NCBI RefSeq assembly: GCF_014190805.1
Contig: NZ_JACHVQ010000003.1
Span: 1 to 64,000 of the forward strand
Origin: Flexivirga oryzae
Lineage (GTDB): Bacteria > Actinomycetota > Actinomycetes > Actinomycetales > Dermatophilaceae
Length of the DNA: 64,000 nucleotides
Direction of reading: 5' to 3'
Shown here piece after piece: positions 49,816 to 58,428 of this stretch (position 1 is the stretch's first letter; every line of letters begins with the position of its first letter). The translations under genes were made by a program, and so were the position numbers. Below the pieces are notes generated by a model. It did no database searches. It was not told the origin of the DNA and saw only the letters and a list, made by a program, of their open reading frames with translations.

Positions 49816-50268
49816 ATGGAGTTTGCAGCCACCGTCGAACTGCACGGCAAGGACAACCTCGGCATCACGGTGCCCGACGACATCGTGGAGGCGCTCGGCG
49901 GTGGCAAACGGCCGAAAGTCGTGGTCACCCTGAACGGCTACACCTACCGCACGTCGATCGCGCGGATGGGCGGCCAGTTCCTCTTCGGCATCAACAAGGC
50001 GCACCGCGCCGAGGCGGGAGTGCACGCCGGCGACCGGCTCACCGTGCAGCTTGCGCTCGACACAGCGCCGCGCGAGGTTGAACTTCCGCCCGAAGTCGCA
50101 GCCGGACTCGCCGAACACCCCGAAGCCGGACGCTATTTCGCGACTCTCTCGTACACGAAGCAGAACGAATACGTGACCTGGATCAACAGCGCGAAGCGGC
50201 CGGAGACCCGGGAACAGCGTGTTGCAACCACGCTCGCGAACCTCATCGCGGGCAAGCCGCTCCGCTGA
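49816..50268 (+). CDS. YdeI/OmpD-associated family protein with DUF1905 domain
   Basis: This 150-residue protein begins with a DUF1905 beta-barrel (LHGKDNLGITVPDDIVEALG, YTYRTSIARMGGQFLFGINK) and ends with the YdeI-like helical segment (FATLSYTKQNEYVTWINSAK, RPETREQRVATTLANLIAGK). This is a well-spread conserved family of unknown biochemical role. The ATG has GAAGGA upstream. It converges with the HutD gene after eight bases. Confidence 0.85.
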   Translation: MEFAATVELHGKDNLGITVPDDIVEALGGGKRPKVVVTLNGYTYRTSIARMGGQFLFGINKAHRAEAGVHAGDRLTVQLALDTAPREVELPPEVAAGLAEHPEAGRYFATLSYTKQNEYVTWINSAKRPETREQRVATTLANLIAGKPLR

Positions 50269-50276
50269 GCCTTCGG

Positions 50277-50828
50277 TTACCCGACCGGTATCGCCTTCAG
50301 GGTGATGAGCGCAGCCGCGCCCTCGGTGGCGTCGACCGTCACCGGCTCGCCCTCCTCGAGTCGCGCCAGGTCGAAGGCACCCAGCTCGTCACCACAGCGC
50401 ACCCTGCCGTCGAGGCACACCACGAACAGCTGCGCTCCGGTCGGTGCGGTCACCTCCGATCGATCCGCGACGATGGTCCGGACGTCGGCGACATACACAC
50501 CGCGGCGCGTCATCACGTTGAAGTCCTGCGTCGGACCGTCCGGCACTGTGCAGCTGACCTGGAGTCCGCCGTCGAAGCTGTATGGCGAAAAGCGTTCCAG
50601 CTCCACCGTTTCCGGGGTGTGCAACGTCATCCGGCGCGGTGAGCACAGCACGATCACCCGGTCGACGCCATCCAGCCGGGAGAACGCGCCGTCCTGCTGC
50701 ACCTCCGCGACGCTCAGCCGCCAGCCGAAATCGCCGTGCTCCGGGTGGCGCGCCAGCTCGTGGGTAATGCCGCCACCGCCGAGCCAGGGCATCGTCGTTG
50801 CGTCCGCGAAGCGTGTGACGGTTGTCAT
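50277..50828 (-). CDS. HutD/Ves-family cupin-like protein
   Basis: This 183-residue protein reads ATTMPWLGGGGITHELARHP, FGWRLSVAEVQQDGAFSRLD and GVDRVIVLC, typical of the HutD family, with a double-stranded beta-helix fold. HutD is often linked with histidine utilisation, but no hut genes are near. The ATG has GGAG upstream about ten bases. Function uncertain. Confidence 0.85.
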   Translation of the reverse strand: MTTVTRFADATTMPWLGGGGITHELARHPEHGDFGWRLSVAEVQQDGAFSRLDGVDRVIVLCSPRRMTLHTPETVELERFSPYSFDGGLQVSCTVPDGPTQDFNVMTRRGVYVADVRTIVADRSEVTAPTGAQLFVVCLDGRVRCGDELGAFDLARLEEGEPVTVDATEGAAALITLKAIPVG

Positions 50829-50889
50829 TGATTTGCTCCTTCCGTTGTCCCGGACTGGATCTCGTTACGCTGCACGGAGTGGGCCGCGG

Positions 50890-50985
50890 GGTTTTCGATA
50901 CGTCCTCCTCCGCTTCGCTCCCCCGGCCTACCCTTCGATACGTCCTCGGCTAGCGCCTCGGACTACTCAGGGCACGCTCAACCAC
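50890..50985. repeat. REP-like intergenic repeat
   Basis: The DNA carries TCGATACGTCCTCCTCCGC then GCTCCCCCGGCCTACCC and a second TTCGATACGTCCTCGG copy, ending in GCTCAACCACCGCGG. The pattern is the same family as that within hsdM and at 52.1 kb. It lies between the HutD and alcohol dehydrogenase genes. Confidence 0.6.
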
Positions 50986-51009
50986 CGCGGGAAGTCTCGT
51001 TTCGGTTGG

Positions 51010-52032
51010 TCAGACTGTCAGGAGGGTCTTGATGGCGCGCCGCTCGTCCATCGCGGCATACCCCTCGGCGGCCTCGTCCAGCGGCAGGGTGAGGTCGAAA
51101 ACCTTGCCGGGGTTGATCTTCCGGCTCCAGATGCGGTCGATGAGGTCCGGCAGGTAGCGCCGCACCGGCGCCGGGCCGCCGTGCAGGTGCACGGTGGAAT
51201 AGAACAGGTCCTGGCCCGGCAGGGACACCCCGTGCGAGACACCCACGAAGCCGACGTGCCCGCCGTGCCGGGTCGACCGGATCGCCTGCATCATCGACTC
51301 CTGGGTGCCGACGGCTTCGATCACCGAATGGGCTCCGTACCCGTTCGTGAGCTCCTTGATGCGTCCGACGCCCTCGTCGCCGCGCTCGACGACGATGTCG
51401 GTCGCACCGAACTCCTTCGCGAGCGCCTGGCGCGGCTCGTGCCGGCTCATCGCGATGATCCGCTCGGCGCCCAGCTCCCGGGCGGCCAGGATGCCGAGCA
51501 GCCCGACCGCACCGTCACCGACGACCGCGACCGTCTTGCCCGGCCCCACCGCCGCCGCGTCCGCCCCGAACCAGCCGGTGCCCAGCACATCGGACGCCGC
51601 GAGCAGCGACGGGACGAGATCCGGGTCCGGCACACCGGGTGTGGCAACGAGCGTGCCGTCGGCCCACGGGATGCGAGCGCGCTCCGCCTGCGTGCCGATC
51701 GCGCCCACCGATTTCACGTGCACACAACGGGATTGGTATCCCGCCTGGCAGATCTCGCACGTCCCGTCGGACGCCATGAACGAGCCGATCACGAAGTCGC
51801 CCGGCGCGACCGTCGACACCTCGTCACCGACTTCCTCGACCACGCCGACATACTCATGGCCCATCGGGATCGGGCGCTTGATGTCGTTGACACCCCGGTA
51901 GGACCACAGGTCCGACCCGCACACGCACGTCGCCGCGAGCCGGATGATCGCGTCCGTCGGCAGTTCGATCGTCGGGTCGTCGCGATCCTCGACCCGCACG
52001 TCGCCCGGGCCGTGCAGCACCACTCCACGCAT
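51010..52032 (-). CDS. Zinc-dependent alcohol dehydrogenase family protein
   Basis: This 340-residue medium-chain dehydrogenase has catalytic zinc ligands in CVCGSDLW (Cys) and GHEYVG (His-Glu), a structural-zinc-like loop GTCEICQAGYQSRC that shows only three Cys, and a Rossmann motif VVGDGAVGLLG. It would oxidise an alcohol with NAD(P). The C-terminal LTLPLDEAAEGYAAMDERRA is typical. The missing fourth structural Cys may mean that the site is not formed. ATG is preceded by GGAG. Substrate unknown. Confidence 0.88.
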   Translation of the reverse strand: MRGVVLHGPGDVRVEDRDDPTIELPTDAIIRLAATCVCGSDLWSYRGVNDIKRPIPMGHEYVGVVEEVGDEVSTVAPGDFVIGSFMASDGTCEICQAGYQSRCVHVKSVGAIGTQAERARIPWADGTLVATPGVPDPDLVPSLLAASDVLGTGWFGADAAAVGPGKTVAVVGDGAVGLLGILAARELGAERIIAMSRHEPRQALAKEFGATDIVVERGDEGVGRIKELTNGYGAHSVIEAVGTQESMMQAIRSTRHGGHVGFVGVSHGVSLPGQDLFYSTVHLHGGPAPVRRYLPDLIDRIWSRKINPGKVFDLTLPLDEAAEGYAAMDERRAIKTLLTV

Positions 52033-52111
52033 TGCAGCTCCTCCATCGGTGTGTATGTCGCGTTCTGGCGTTCACACTAGACAGCGGTAGAAGCGGGCAT
52101 CGACGCGCGGG

Positions 52112-52215
52112 TGGCTGGGTCTCGATACCGGCTCGCAAGCTCGCCCTACTCGACCCGCGGGCTTCCCTACTCGACCCGCAGGACTCCCCCGCTCGACCCG
52201 CAGGGTTTCGACTTG
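52112..52215. repeat. Short tandem/REP-like repeats upstream of ppk2
   Basis: The sequence has three imperfect units of about 22 bp, two reading CTACTCGACCCGC and one GCTCGACCCGCAGG, preceded by TCTCGATACCGGCTCGCAAG. It belongs to the same CTCGATACG...CTACTCG family as the copies at 44.9 and 50.9 kb. Confidence 0.65.
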
Positions 52216-52300
52216 GCCGGCGCGGTGGGCGGAGGTAACCGGCAGGTGAACTTCGCGGGCGGCGCTCGCGGCATACTCGTTCATTTGCCAGACTCTTCCG

Positions 52301-53158
52301 GTGAGCGAAACCGAGATCGAGCTGCCGGCTGTGCGCGGCGATGCGTGGAAGGCTGGCTACCCCTACGACACCAAGATGACCCGCAAGGAGTACGAGCGGC
52401 TCAAACGCGATCTGCAGATCGAGCTGCTCAAGATGCAGGCGTGGGTGAAGGAGACCGGTCAGAAGGTCGTCGTCGTCTTCGAGGGACGTGACGCGGCCGG
52501 CAAGGGCGGCGCGATCAAACGCTTCACCGAGCACCTCAACCCTCGCGGTGCCACGGTCGTCGCGCTCGAAAAGCCCACCGAACGCGAGCAGTCCGCGTGG
52601 TACTTCCAGCGGTACGTCACCCACCTGCCGTCAGCCGGTGAGATCGTCTTCTTCGACCGCTCCTGGTACAACCGGGCCGGCGTCGAGCGCGTCATGGGCT
52701 ACTGCACCAACAGTCAGTACGACGAATTCATGCGCTCCTGCCCGCACCTGGAGCAGATGTGGGTCAACAGCGGCATCCGGCTGATCAAGTTCTGGTTCTC
52801 CGTCGGCCGCCAGGAGCAGATCACCCGGTTCGACCGCCGCGCCACCGACCCGGTCAAACAGTGGAAACTCAGCCCGACCGACCTCGCCAGCCTGGACAAG
52901 TGGAACGCCTACACCCAGGCCAAGGAGGCGATGTTCGAGCACACCGACACCGCGTGGGCACCGTGGACCGTGATCAAGTCCAACGACAAGAAGCGCGGTC
53001 GCATCGAGGCGATCCGGTACGTGCTCGACACCCTCCCCTACCCGGGCAAGGATCGCGCCGTGATCGGCTACCCCGACCCCAAGGTCGTCGGCTCGGCCAA
53101 ACAGATCCTCGACGAGGGCGAGGACGGCTTCCAGGGCGGCTACCGCTCGGGCCGCTGA
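52301..53158 (+). CDS. ppk2: Polyphosphate kinase 2
   Basis: This 285-residue protein has the PPK2 fold with a P-loop VVFEGRDAAGKGGAIKRF (about 59-75), the FFDRSWYNRAG lid-region motif (about 117-127) and FWFSVGRQEQITRFDRRATD. PPK2 enzymes use polyphosphate to phosphorylate NDPs or NMPs. The length is that of class I PPK2 members, which prefer NDP. The GTG start is chosen from position; the upstream region holds short repeats rather than a clear promoter. It is intact. Confidence 0.92.
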   Translation: MSETEIELPAVRGDAWKAGYPYDTKMTRKEYERLKRDLQIELLKMQAWVKETGQKVVVVFEGRDAAGKGGAIKRFTEHLNPRGATVVALEKPTEREQSAWYFQRYVTHLPSAGEIVFFDRSWYNRAGVERVMGYCTNSQYDEFMRSCPHLEQMWVNSGIRLIKFWFSVGRQEQITRFDRRATDPVKQWKLSPTDLASLDKWNAYTQAKEAMFEHTDTAWAPWTVIKSNDKKRGRIEAIRYVLDTLPYPGKDRAVIGYPDPKVVGSAKQILDEGEDGFQGGYRSGR

Positions 53159-53192
53159 AAGCTTCAACCCGTTGGCAGACCACGATGGAGGT

Positions 53193-54416
53193 ATGACGAC
53201 AGCCGCTCCCGACACTGCGCTCACCCCGGGAGGCCGCGCCCGTCACCGGCGCGCGTTCTGGCTGATCGCCGTCGCCTTCGCGGCCACCATGTCCTTCACA
53301 ACCGTGCCGACACCGATGTACGGGCTCTACCAGGCCCGCGACGGTTTCCCGACCCTGATGATCACAGTGATCTTCGCGGCCTACGGCTTCGGCGTCATGG
53401 CAGGGCTCTACTTCGGCGGGCACGTCTCGGACTACCTCGGGCGCCGCCGCGTGCTGCTGGGCGCGGTGCTCACCGAGCTCGTCTCCTGTCTGATCTTCGT
53501 GTTCTTCAAGGACGTCGGCAGCCTGCTGACCGCGCGATTCATCTGTGGTGCCGGCATCGGCGCACTGACGTCGACGGCGACCGCACACCTCGCCGAGCTG
53601 CGCGGAATCGGTGCTCCGGGCGAGGACGGTGGCCGCGCGAGCCTGGTCGCGAGCGCGGTCAACACCGGCGGACTGGCACTGGGACCGCTGGTCGGCGGCA
53701 TACTCACCCAGTGGCTGCCGGATCCGCTGACGCTGCCGTTCGTCGCCTTCCTGGTCGCGCTGGCGCTGGTGGCCGCGATCGCGTTCGTTGCCCCGGAGAC
53801 CGTTGACTCGCCCACGCCACGGCCGGCATACCGACCGCAACGCGTGAGCGTATCGCCAGAGGTACGAAGCGAATTCATCGCGACTGGGCTGGCGGCGGCA
53901 GGGTCGTTCGCCGTGCTGGGGTTCTTCACCTCGCTGACCGGCAGCGTGCTCGGGGAGGTGATGCGCCAGGACTCGCGGTTCGTCACCGGCGCGGTCGTCT
54001 TCGGCGCCATGGGTGCGTCGTCGGTCTCCCAGGTAGCGCTGTACGGGCTGCGCCCACGCCCCAAGCTGCAGACCGGCATCGTCCTCATCGTCGCCGGGCT
54101 GGTCCTGGTGGCGGTCGGTGCGGTGGCCGCGTCGCTGGCCGTCTTCACCGTCGGCGGCGTGATCGCCGGGGCCGGCATCGGGCTGATCTTCGCGTCCAGC
54201 ATCGCCGCCGCCAACCGCATGGCGGACCCGGCCGCCCGCGGCGAGACGGTCGCGGGGATGTTCCTCGCGGCATACGCAGGCATCACCCTGCCGGTCATCG
54301 CCTGCGGCGTGCTGCTCAGCTGGGTGCCGACAGTCACCCTGGTCGTCAGCTTCGCCACGCTGATCATCGTCGTCGCGGTCGCGTCGACCTGGCAGATGTT
54401 GCGCCACACCCACTGA
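53193..54416 (+). CDS. Major facilitator superfamily transporter
   Basis: This 407-residue membrane protein has about 12 hydrophobic segments and the MFS motif GGHVSDYLGRRRV between segments 2 and 3. The ATG follows TGGAGGT. A related second half begins after the central loop (TPRPAYRPQRVSVSPEVRSE). Substrate unknown; a drug or metabolite efflux role is common for this group. It converges with pdxY through a strong terminator. Confidence 0.88.
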   Translation: MTTAAPDTALTPGGRARHRRAFWLIAVAFAATMSFTTVPTPMYGLYQARDGFPTLMITVIFAAYGFGVMAGLYFGGHVSDYLGRRRVLLGAVLTELVSCLIFVFFKDVGSLLTARFICGAGIGALTSTATAHLAELRGIGAPGEDGGRASLVASAVNTGGLALGPLVGGILTQWLPDPLTLPFVAFLVALALVAAIAFVAPETVDSPTPRPAYRPQRVSVSPEVRSEFIATGLAAAGSFAVLGFFTSLTGSVLGEVMRQDSRFVTGAVVFGAMGASSVSQVALYGLRPRPKLQTGIVLIVAGLVLVAVGAVAASLAVFTVGGVIAGAGIGLIFASSIAAANRMADPAARGETVAGMFLAAYAGITLPVIACGVLLSWVPTVTLVVSFATLIIVVAVASTWQMLRHTH

Positions 54417-54428
54417 CGTCGTCACCGT

Positions 54429-54468
54429 CCCATGCCAGAGGTGCGCCATGGCTCACCTCTGGCATGGG
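54429..54468. terminator. Strong stem-loop between convergent genes, bidirectional terminator
   Basis: Two perfect 15-base arms, CCCATGCCAGAGGTG and its complement, are separated by 10 bases. The hairpin lies between the stop of the MFS gene (12 bp) and the pdxY stop, both reading toward it. No U-tract follows, which is usual in high-GC actinobacteria. Confidence 0.85.
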
Positions 54469-54479
54469 CCAAGCGCGGG

Positions 54480-55328
54480 TCAGCGCAGGCGCACGACCTC
54501 GAAGCGGTCCTGCGGGTGCGCGATCGCGTCCTGCGACTGGATCAGCTGGATCTCCCGGCTCCCCGCCTGGTGGGTGCGTTCCATGATCGAGAACACCGAA
54601 TCCGCCGTGTCGGCAAGGGCTTTGGCCGGGTCCTCGGTGAGCCAGCGGGCCAGGAAGATGGCCGCGGTCGCGTCACCCGCACCTGACACGTACATCGGCA
54701 GCAGCGGTGTCGTCACCAGCCACGCACCGTCGTCGGTCACGACCGCGAGCTGCACTGAGTCGGCCGGGGTCTGGTCGGTCTGTACCGACGTGACCAGCAC
54801 GGTGCGCGGGCCGCGAGCGCGCAGCGCGTCGACCGCCTCGAGCAGCCCGTCGACCGTGCGCACCTCGGTTCCGCTCAGGTAGTCCAGCTCGAACTGGTTG
54901 GGCGTGACGATGTCCGCGGCGGGAATCACCTTGTCACGCATGAATTCCGGGATGCCCGGCCGCACGAAGAAGCCGCGCTCCACGTCGCCCATCACCGGGT
55001 CCGCGCAATAGATCGCCTTCGGGTTCGCCGCCTTCACCCGGGCGACCGCGTCCAGGATGACCGCACCGACCTGCTCGCCGCCCTGATACCCGGACAGCAC
55101 CGCATCGCACTCGCCGAGCACGCCGCGCTCCTCGATACCGGTGATCACGTCGGCGACGGTCTCCGGCTCGAACACCGGGCCACGCCATTCGCCATACCCG
55201 GTGTGGTTGGAGAAGTACACCGTGTAGACCGGCCACACCTCGAAACCGAGGCGCTGCAACGGGAACACCGCCGAGCTGTTGCCCGCGTGACCGTAGGCAA
55301 CGGAGGACTGAATCGACAGAATGTTCAC
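54480..55328 (-). CDS. pdxY: Pyridoxal kinase
   Basis: This 282-residue ribokinase-fold enzyme begins NILSIQSSVAYGHAGNSSAV and has YCADPVMGD and VSGAGDATAA (the anion hole and base Asp in GAGD), the signature of PdxY/PdxK. It phosphorylates pyridoxal. The GTG is chosen because family members start exactly at the ILSIQS strand; a longer frame adds ten unlikely residues. No regulator is adjacent. Confidence 0.88.
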   Translation of the reverse strand: MNILSIQSSVAYGHAGNSSAVFPLQRLGFEVWPVYTVYFSNHTGYGEWRGPVFEPETVADVITGIEERGVLGECDAVLSGYQGGEQVGAVILDAVARVKAANPKAIYCADPVMGDVERGFFVRPGIPEFMRDKVIPAADIVTPNQFELDYLSGTEVRTVDGLLEAVDALRARGPRTVLVTSVQTDQTPADSVQLAVVTDDGAWLVTTPLLPMYVSGAGDATAAIFLARWLTEDPAKALADTADSVFSIMERTHQAGSREIQLIQSQDAIAHPQDRFEVVRLR

Positions 55329-55388
55329 CGCGGCAGTGTATGGCGCCAGCCCCCGCACACGAAGGCGACAACCAGCCGAGTCAACGGT

Positions 55389-56336
55389 TCAGCCGGGCAC
55401 CACCACCGCACGCTCGCCGCCCGCGTGCGCCCAGGCCCGGTCGACCTCACCGAGGGAGAAGCTGCGGTAGGGCACCGTCAGCACACCGGACGCGATGAGG
55501 CCGATCACCTCCGGCAATGCCGTCATGATCGCTTCTTGGGTGGCCGAACCTGCGCCGCTGCCGACGATGCGGATCCGCCTGCTGCGCAACAGGGTTGACG
55601 GCACGGCGGCGTCCGGGCCGGCAAGCGCGCCGATCTGGGTGTAGGTGATGTCGGCGCTGTCCTCGTCCAGGCCGGTGCGACCGAGCGCGTCGAACGCCGC
55701 CTCGGCGACACCGCCCCACACGAAGTCGAGCACCAGGTCCGGTGCCGCGCCGTCCAGTCCGGCCCTGATCGCGCCCGCCGGGTCGTCGCCGAGCACGACC
55801 GGGACCGCGCCGTACGACGCCACCTGCTCCAGCCGCTCCCGGTCACGACCGACGCCGACCACCCGGGCTGCGCCGAGCTGACGCGCGGCCTGCACCGCCA
55901 TACGACCCGACATACCGGTGGCGCCGAGCACCAGCACGGTGCCCAACGCCCCCAGCTCCGCGCGACGTGCCCGCAGCGGCAGGTAGCCGGCCATGCCGGG
56001 ATTGGCGCCGGCGGCCACCGCCAGCGGGTCCGCCCCGTCCGGCAGCTCGAACCCGCCGGGTGTTGCCAGCCGCTCGGCCATGGTGCCCCACGGCGCGCGG
56101 GTGAAACCCGTGTAGACGAGCGCGCCGTCGGCCCGCCGCGCCACCGCGTCGACCCCGACCACCTGCGGGTAGCTGCCGGCGCTGCCGTAGTGCCGCCCGG
56201 CGGCGAGCGACCGCACCACCTGGTGGATGCCGGCGCCGACGAGCTCGAACTCGGCGGAGCCCTCGAAGGGTTCGGGATCAGGGAAGTCGCCGCACACCGG
56301 CGTAGCGCCGGGCTCGGTCACGAGTGCCGCCTTCAT
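55389..56336 (-). CDS. Zinc-free medium-chain dehydrogenase, quinone reductase-like
   Basis: This 315-residue protein has a GroES-like N-terminal domain (ALVTEPGATPVCGDFP, VVGVDAVARRADGALVY) and a Rossmann fold with VLVLGATGMSGRMAVQAARQ; zinc ligands are absent, as in NADPH:quinone oxidoreductases. ATG has AAGGAG upstream. It is divergent from a TetR regulator, which has two operator-like palindromes in the shared region, so it is likely induced by the compound that TetR senses. Confidence 0.88.
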   Translation of the reverse strand: MKAALVTEPGATPVCGDFPDPEPFEGSAEFELVGAGIHQVVRSLAAGRHYGSAGSYPQVVGVDAVARRADGALVYTGFTRAPWGTMAERLATPGGFELPDGADPLAVAAGANPGMAGYLPLRARRAELGALGTVLVLGATGMSGRMAVQAARQLGAARVVGVGRDRERLEQVASYGAVPVVLGDDPAGAIRAGLDGAAPDLVLDFVWGGVAEAAFDALGRTGLDEDSADITYTQIGALAGPDAAVPSTLLRSRRIRIVGSGAGSATQEAIMTALPEVIGLIASGVLTVPYRSFSLGEVDRAWAHAGGERAVVVPG

Positions 56337-56346
56337 GTCGATCTCC

Positions 56347-56395
56347 TTAACGACGTTAAATTAGGAATGTCCAAAGACTCCCTTAATGCCGTTAA
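56347..56395. promoter_or_regulatory. Two TetR operators between the reductase and regulator genes
   Basis: TTAACG-A-CGTTAA (56347-56359) is a perfect 13-bp palindrome and TTAATGCCGTTAA (56383-56395) a near copy; centres are 36 bp apart. They lie in the 70-bp divergent gap, one next to each start codon, which fits control of both genes by the TetR-family protein encoded to the right. Confidence 0.8.
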
Positions 56396-56406
56396 GCTGT
56401 CAAGTG

Positions 56407-57039
56407 ATGAGTAAAGGTGTATCCCGGGCGAACCTGGTCGAAGCGGCACTCCAGGTGCTCGACGAGCGCGGCATCGACGGGCTGACGGTGCGCGCCGTCG
56501 CCGACGTCCTCGGCGTCAAGCCGCCGGCGCTCTACTGGCATGTCAAGGGCAAGCAGGATCTGCTCGACGAGATGGGCACCGAGATCCAACGCCGCATCAG
56601 CCGGCGGCTGGATTTCACTGGCAGCGCACAGGATTGGCCGTGGAGTCTGCGCGAGTTCGCGCAGGTGGTGCGCGAGGAGTACAGCCGGCACCGGGACGGC
56701 GCGCGGACCTTCAGCGGCACGCGGCTGACCGATCCGGCGCTGCTGACCGCGCAGGAGCCGTGGCTGCAGGCCGGCATGGACGCCGGGTTGACGCTGGAGC
56801 AGATGGTGACCGCCGCGCAGCTGATCACCAACTTCGTGGTCGGCTTCGTGATCGAGGAACAGGAGCGGGCGCAGTCCAGCGAGCAGCGCTACTCACTGGC
56901 CGAGCGCGACGCCGCCCTCGCCGACGCGCCGCTCACCCGGGAGGCCGGGCGGGTGATCTTCGAGGCGGGCGACACGCGTTTCGAGCGTCAGCTCGCCATA
57001 CTCCTCACCGGGCTGGCGGCGACCCCGACCGCCGGGTGA
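56407..57039 (+). CDS. TetR-family transcriptional regulator
   Basis: This 210-residue protein has an N-terminal helix-turn-helix GLTVRAVADVLGVKPPALYW followed by HVKGKQDLLDEM, and a TetR_C-type effector domain (about 70-205), the branch of classical TetR-like repressors. It is divergent from the quinone reductase-like gene, with two palindromic sites between, so it most likely represses both. The ATG has a poor ribosome binding site. Confidence 0.9.
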   Translation: MSKGVSRANLVEAALQVLDERGIDGLTVRAVADVLGVKPPALYWHVKGKQDLLDEMGTEIQRRISRRLDFTGSAQDWPWSLREFAQVVREEYSRHRDGARTFSGTRLTDPALLTAQEPWLQAGMDAGLTLEQMVTAAQLITNFVVGFVIEEQERAQSSEQRYSLAERDAALADAPLTREAGRVIFEAGDTRFERQLAILLTGLAATPTAG

Positions 57040-57060
57040 CGGCCGGCGAGCCGGCACCCG
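57033..57060. terminator. Possible hairpin terminator between TetR and rhodanese genes
   Basis: GCCGGC-GA-GCCGGC with an outer GGGT/ACCC pair forms a GC-rich hairpin overlapping the TetR stop codon, where two genes converge. It lacks a U-tract. Confidence 0.45.
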
Positions 57061-57078
57061 CGGGAGGTGAGAGGGGCG

Positions 57079-57408
57079 TCAGATGACCTGGGGGTCGGCG
57101 CCGGAGTCGGTGACGACGGGCTTGCCGGCGAACGCCCACTGCTTCATGCCGCCCTCGACGTTCGCGGCGTCGAAACCCTGCTGGGTCAGCCAGGCGACCG
57201 CCTTGCCGGACCGGTTGCCGGAGCGGCAGATGATCGGCAGCGGGTCGCGCTCGTCGGCTTCGGGCAACTCGTCGAGCCGCGCAGGCAGCTCACCCAGCGG
57301 GATGTGTATGGCGCCCGGCGCGTGCCCGGCGTCCCATTCGTCCTGCTCGCGGACGTCGACCACGACCGCGTCATCGGCCAACTGCTCGGGGGTGGTGGTG
57401 TCACTCAT
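57079..57408 (-). CDS. Rhodanese-like sulfurtransferase domain protein
   Basis: This 109-residue single rhodanese domain has VVVDVREQDEWDAGHAPGAI, IHIPLGEL and the catalytic loop IICRSGNRSG with the active-site Cys. It would move sulfane sulfur between thiols, or act as a sulfide-related chaperone. ATG has GAGGATGGA. The preceding 165 bp contain unusually strong competing inverted repeats (separate entry), which may control it. Confidence 0.9.
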   Translation of the reverse strand: MSDTTTPEQLADDAVVVDVREQDEWDAGHAPGAIHIPLGELPARLDELPEADERDPLPIICRSGNRSGKAVAWLTQQGFDAANVEGGMKQWAFAGKPVVTDSGADPQVI

Positions 57409-57441
57409 GGGTCCATCCTCGCCCATGCCGCAAGCTTCGTG

Positions 57442-57556
57442 ATCGAGCGGCATACCCATGCATTGACCGGCGTATCAAATTGGACGAAATCAGTGCGCCG
57501 CTCGATGCCGGGGTATGCCGGTCAATCTGGGGGCGCGGCCGGTATCCGGTCAATGC
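57442..57556 (-). promoter_or_regulatory. Structured leader with competing inverted repeats upstream of the rhodanese gene
   Basis: Four matching pairs were seen: ATCGAGCGGC (57442) with GCCGCTCGAT (57497); CGGCATACCC (57448) with GGGTATGCCG (57511); ATTGACCGGC (57462) with GCCGGTCAAT (57517); and GCATTGACCGG (57460) with CCGGTCAATGC (57546). Several are mutually exclusive, so alternative folds are possible in the leader of the gene read leftward. It could be a regulatory RNA element, operators, or a repeat-derived sequence. No known riboswitch was recognised. Confidence 0.5.
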
Positions 57557-57573
57557 AGAGAGGCGTGGCGCCG

Positions 57574-58428
57574 TCACTTGAGCAGCCGCGACATCCGCCG
57601 GTCGGCCAGCGGCTTCCCGCCGGTCTGGCAGGTCGCGCAGTACTGCATCGACCGGTCGGCGAACGACACCTCACGGATCACGTCGCCGCACACCGGGCAC
57701 TTCTCGCCGGTACGCCCGTGCACCCGCATGCCGGCGCGTTTGGCGTCCTTCAGGTCCTTCGCCGGTTTGCCGGACGCCGCCGCGATGGCCTCGGTGAGGA
57801 TGTCGCGCAGCGCGGCATACAGCCGGTCGATCTGGTCCTCGTCCAGCTTCCCGGCGATGGTGTATGGCGAGAGCTTCGCGGCGTGCAGCACCTCGTCGGA
57901 GTAGGCGTTGCCGACCCCGGCGAGCACCGACTGGTCCCGCAGCAGACCCTTGACCTGGCTCCGGGAACCCGCGAGCAGCGCGGCGAAGTCGGACCGCGAG
58001 ATCGACAACGGGTCCGGCCCGAGCGAGGCGATGCCCGGCACCTGCGACGGGTCGCGCACGACGTGCACGGCCAGCCGCTTCTGGGTGCCGGCCTCGGTCA
58101 GGTCGAAGCCGGAGTCGTCGGCGAACCGCATCCGCAGGGCGATCGGTGACTTGCCCGGCCGCACGACCGTCTGCGGCAGCGCGTCGGACCAGCGCAGCCA
58201 GCCGGCGCGCGACAGGTGGAAGACCAGGTGGATGCCGTCGACGTCGATGTCGACCCACTTGCCGTGCCGGGTCACGTTCGTCACCGACAGGCCACCGAGC
58301 GAATCCACCGGCGGATCATAGGTTTTCAGCACCGAGAAGGAGCCCAGCTCGACCCGGGCGACGGGCAGCCCGACGACACGGGACGCCAAGAAGTCGACCA
58401 GGCCCTGGACCTCGGGCAGCTCAGGCAC
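57574..58428 (-). CDS. Fpg/Nei-family DNA glycosylase
   Basis: This 284-residue protein starts PELPEVQGLVDFL, so the N-terminal Pro and Glu are the catalytic residues after Met removal. I chose the GTG at 58428 because only this start exposes that Pro; GGAG lies upstream. The C-terminal zinc finger is CPVCGDVIREVSFADRSMQY then CATC, with H2TH region LAGVGNAYSDEVLH. It removes oxidised bases from DNA. It overlaps the App1-like gene by eight bases. Confidence 0.92.
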   Translation of the reverse strand: MPELPEVQGLVDFLASRVVGLPVARVELGSFSVLKTYDPPVDSLGGLSVTNVTRHGKWVDIDVDGIHLVFHLSRAGWLRWSDALPQTVVRPGKSPIALRMRFADDSGFDLTEAGTQKRLAVHVVRDPSQVPGIASLGPDPLSISRSDFAALLAGSRSQVKGLLRDQSVLAGVGNAYSDEVLHAAKLSPYTIAGKLDEDQIDRLYAALRDILTEAIAAASGKPAKDLKDAKRAGMRVHGRTGEKCPVCGDVIREVSFADRSMQYCATCQTGGKPLADRRMSRLLK

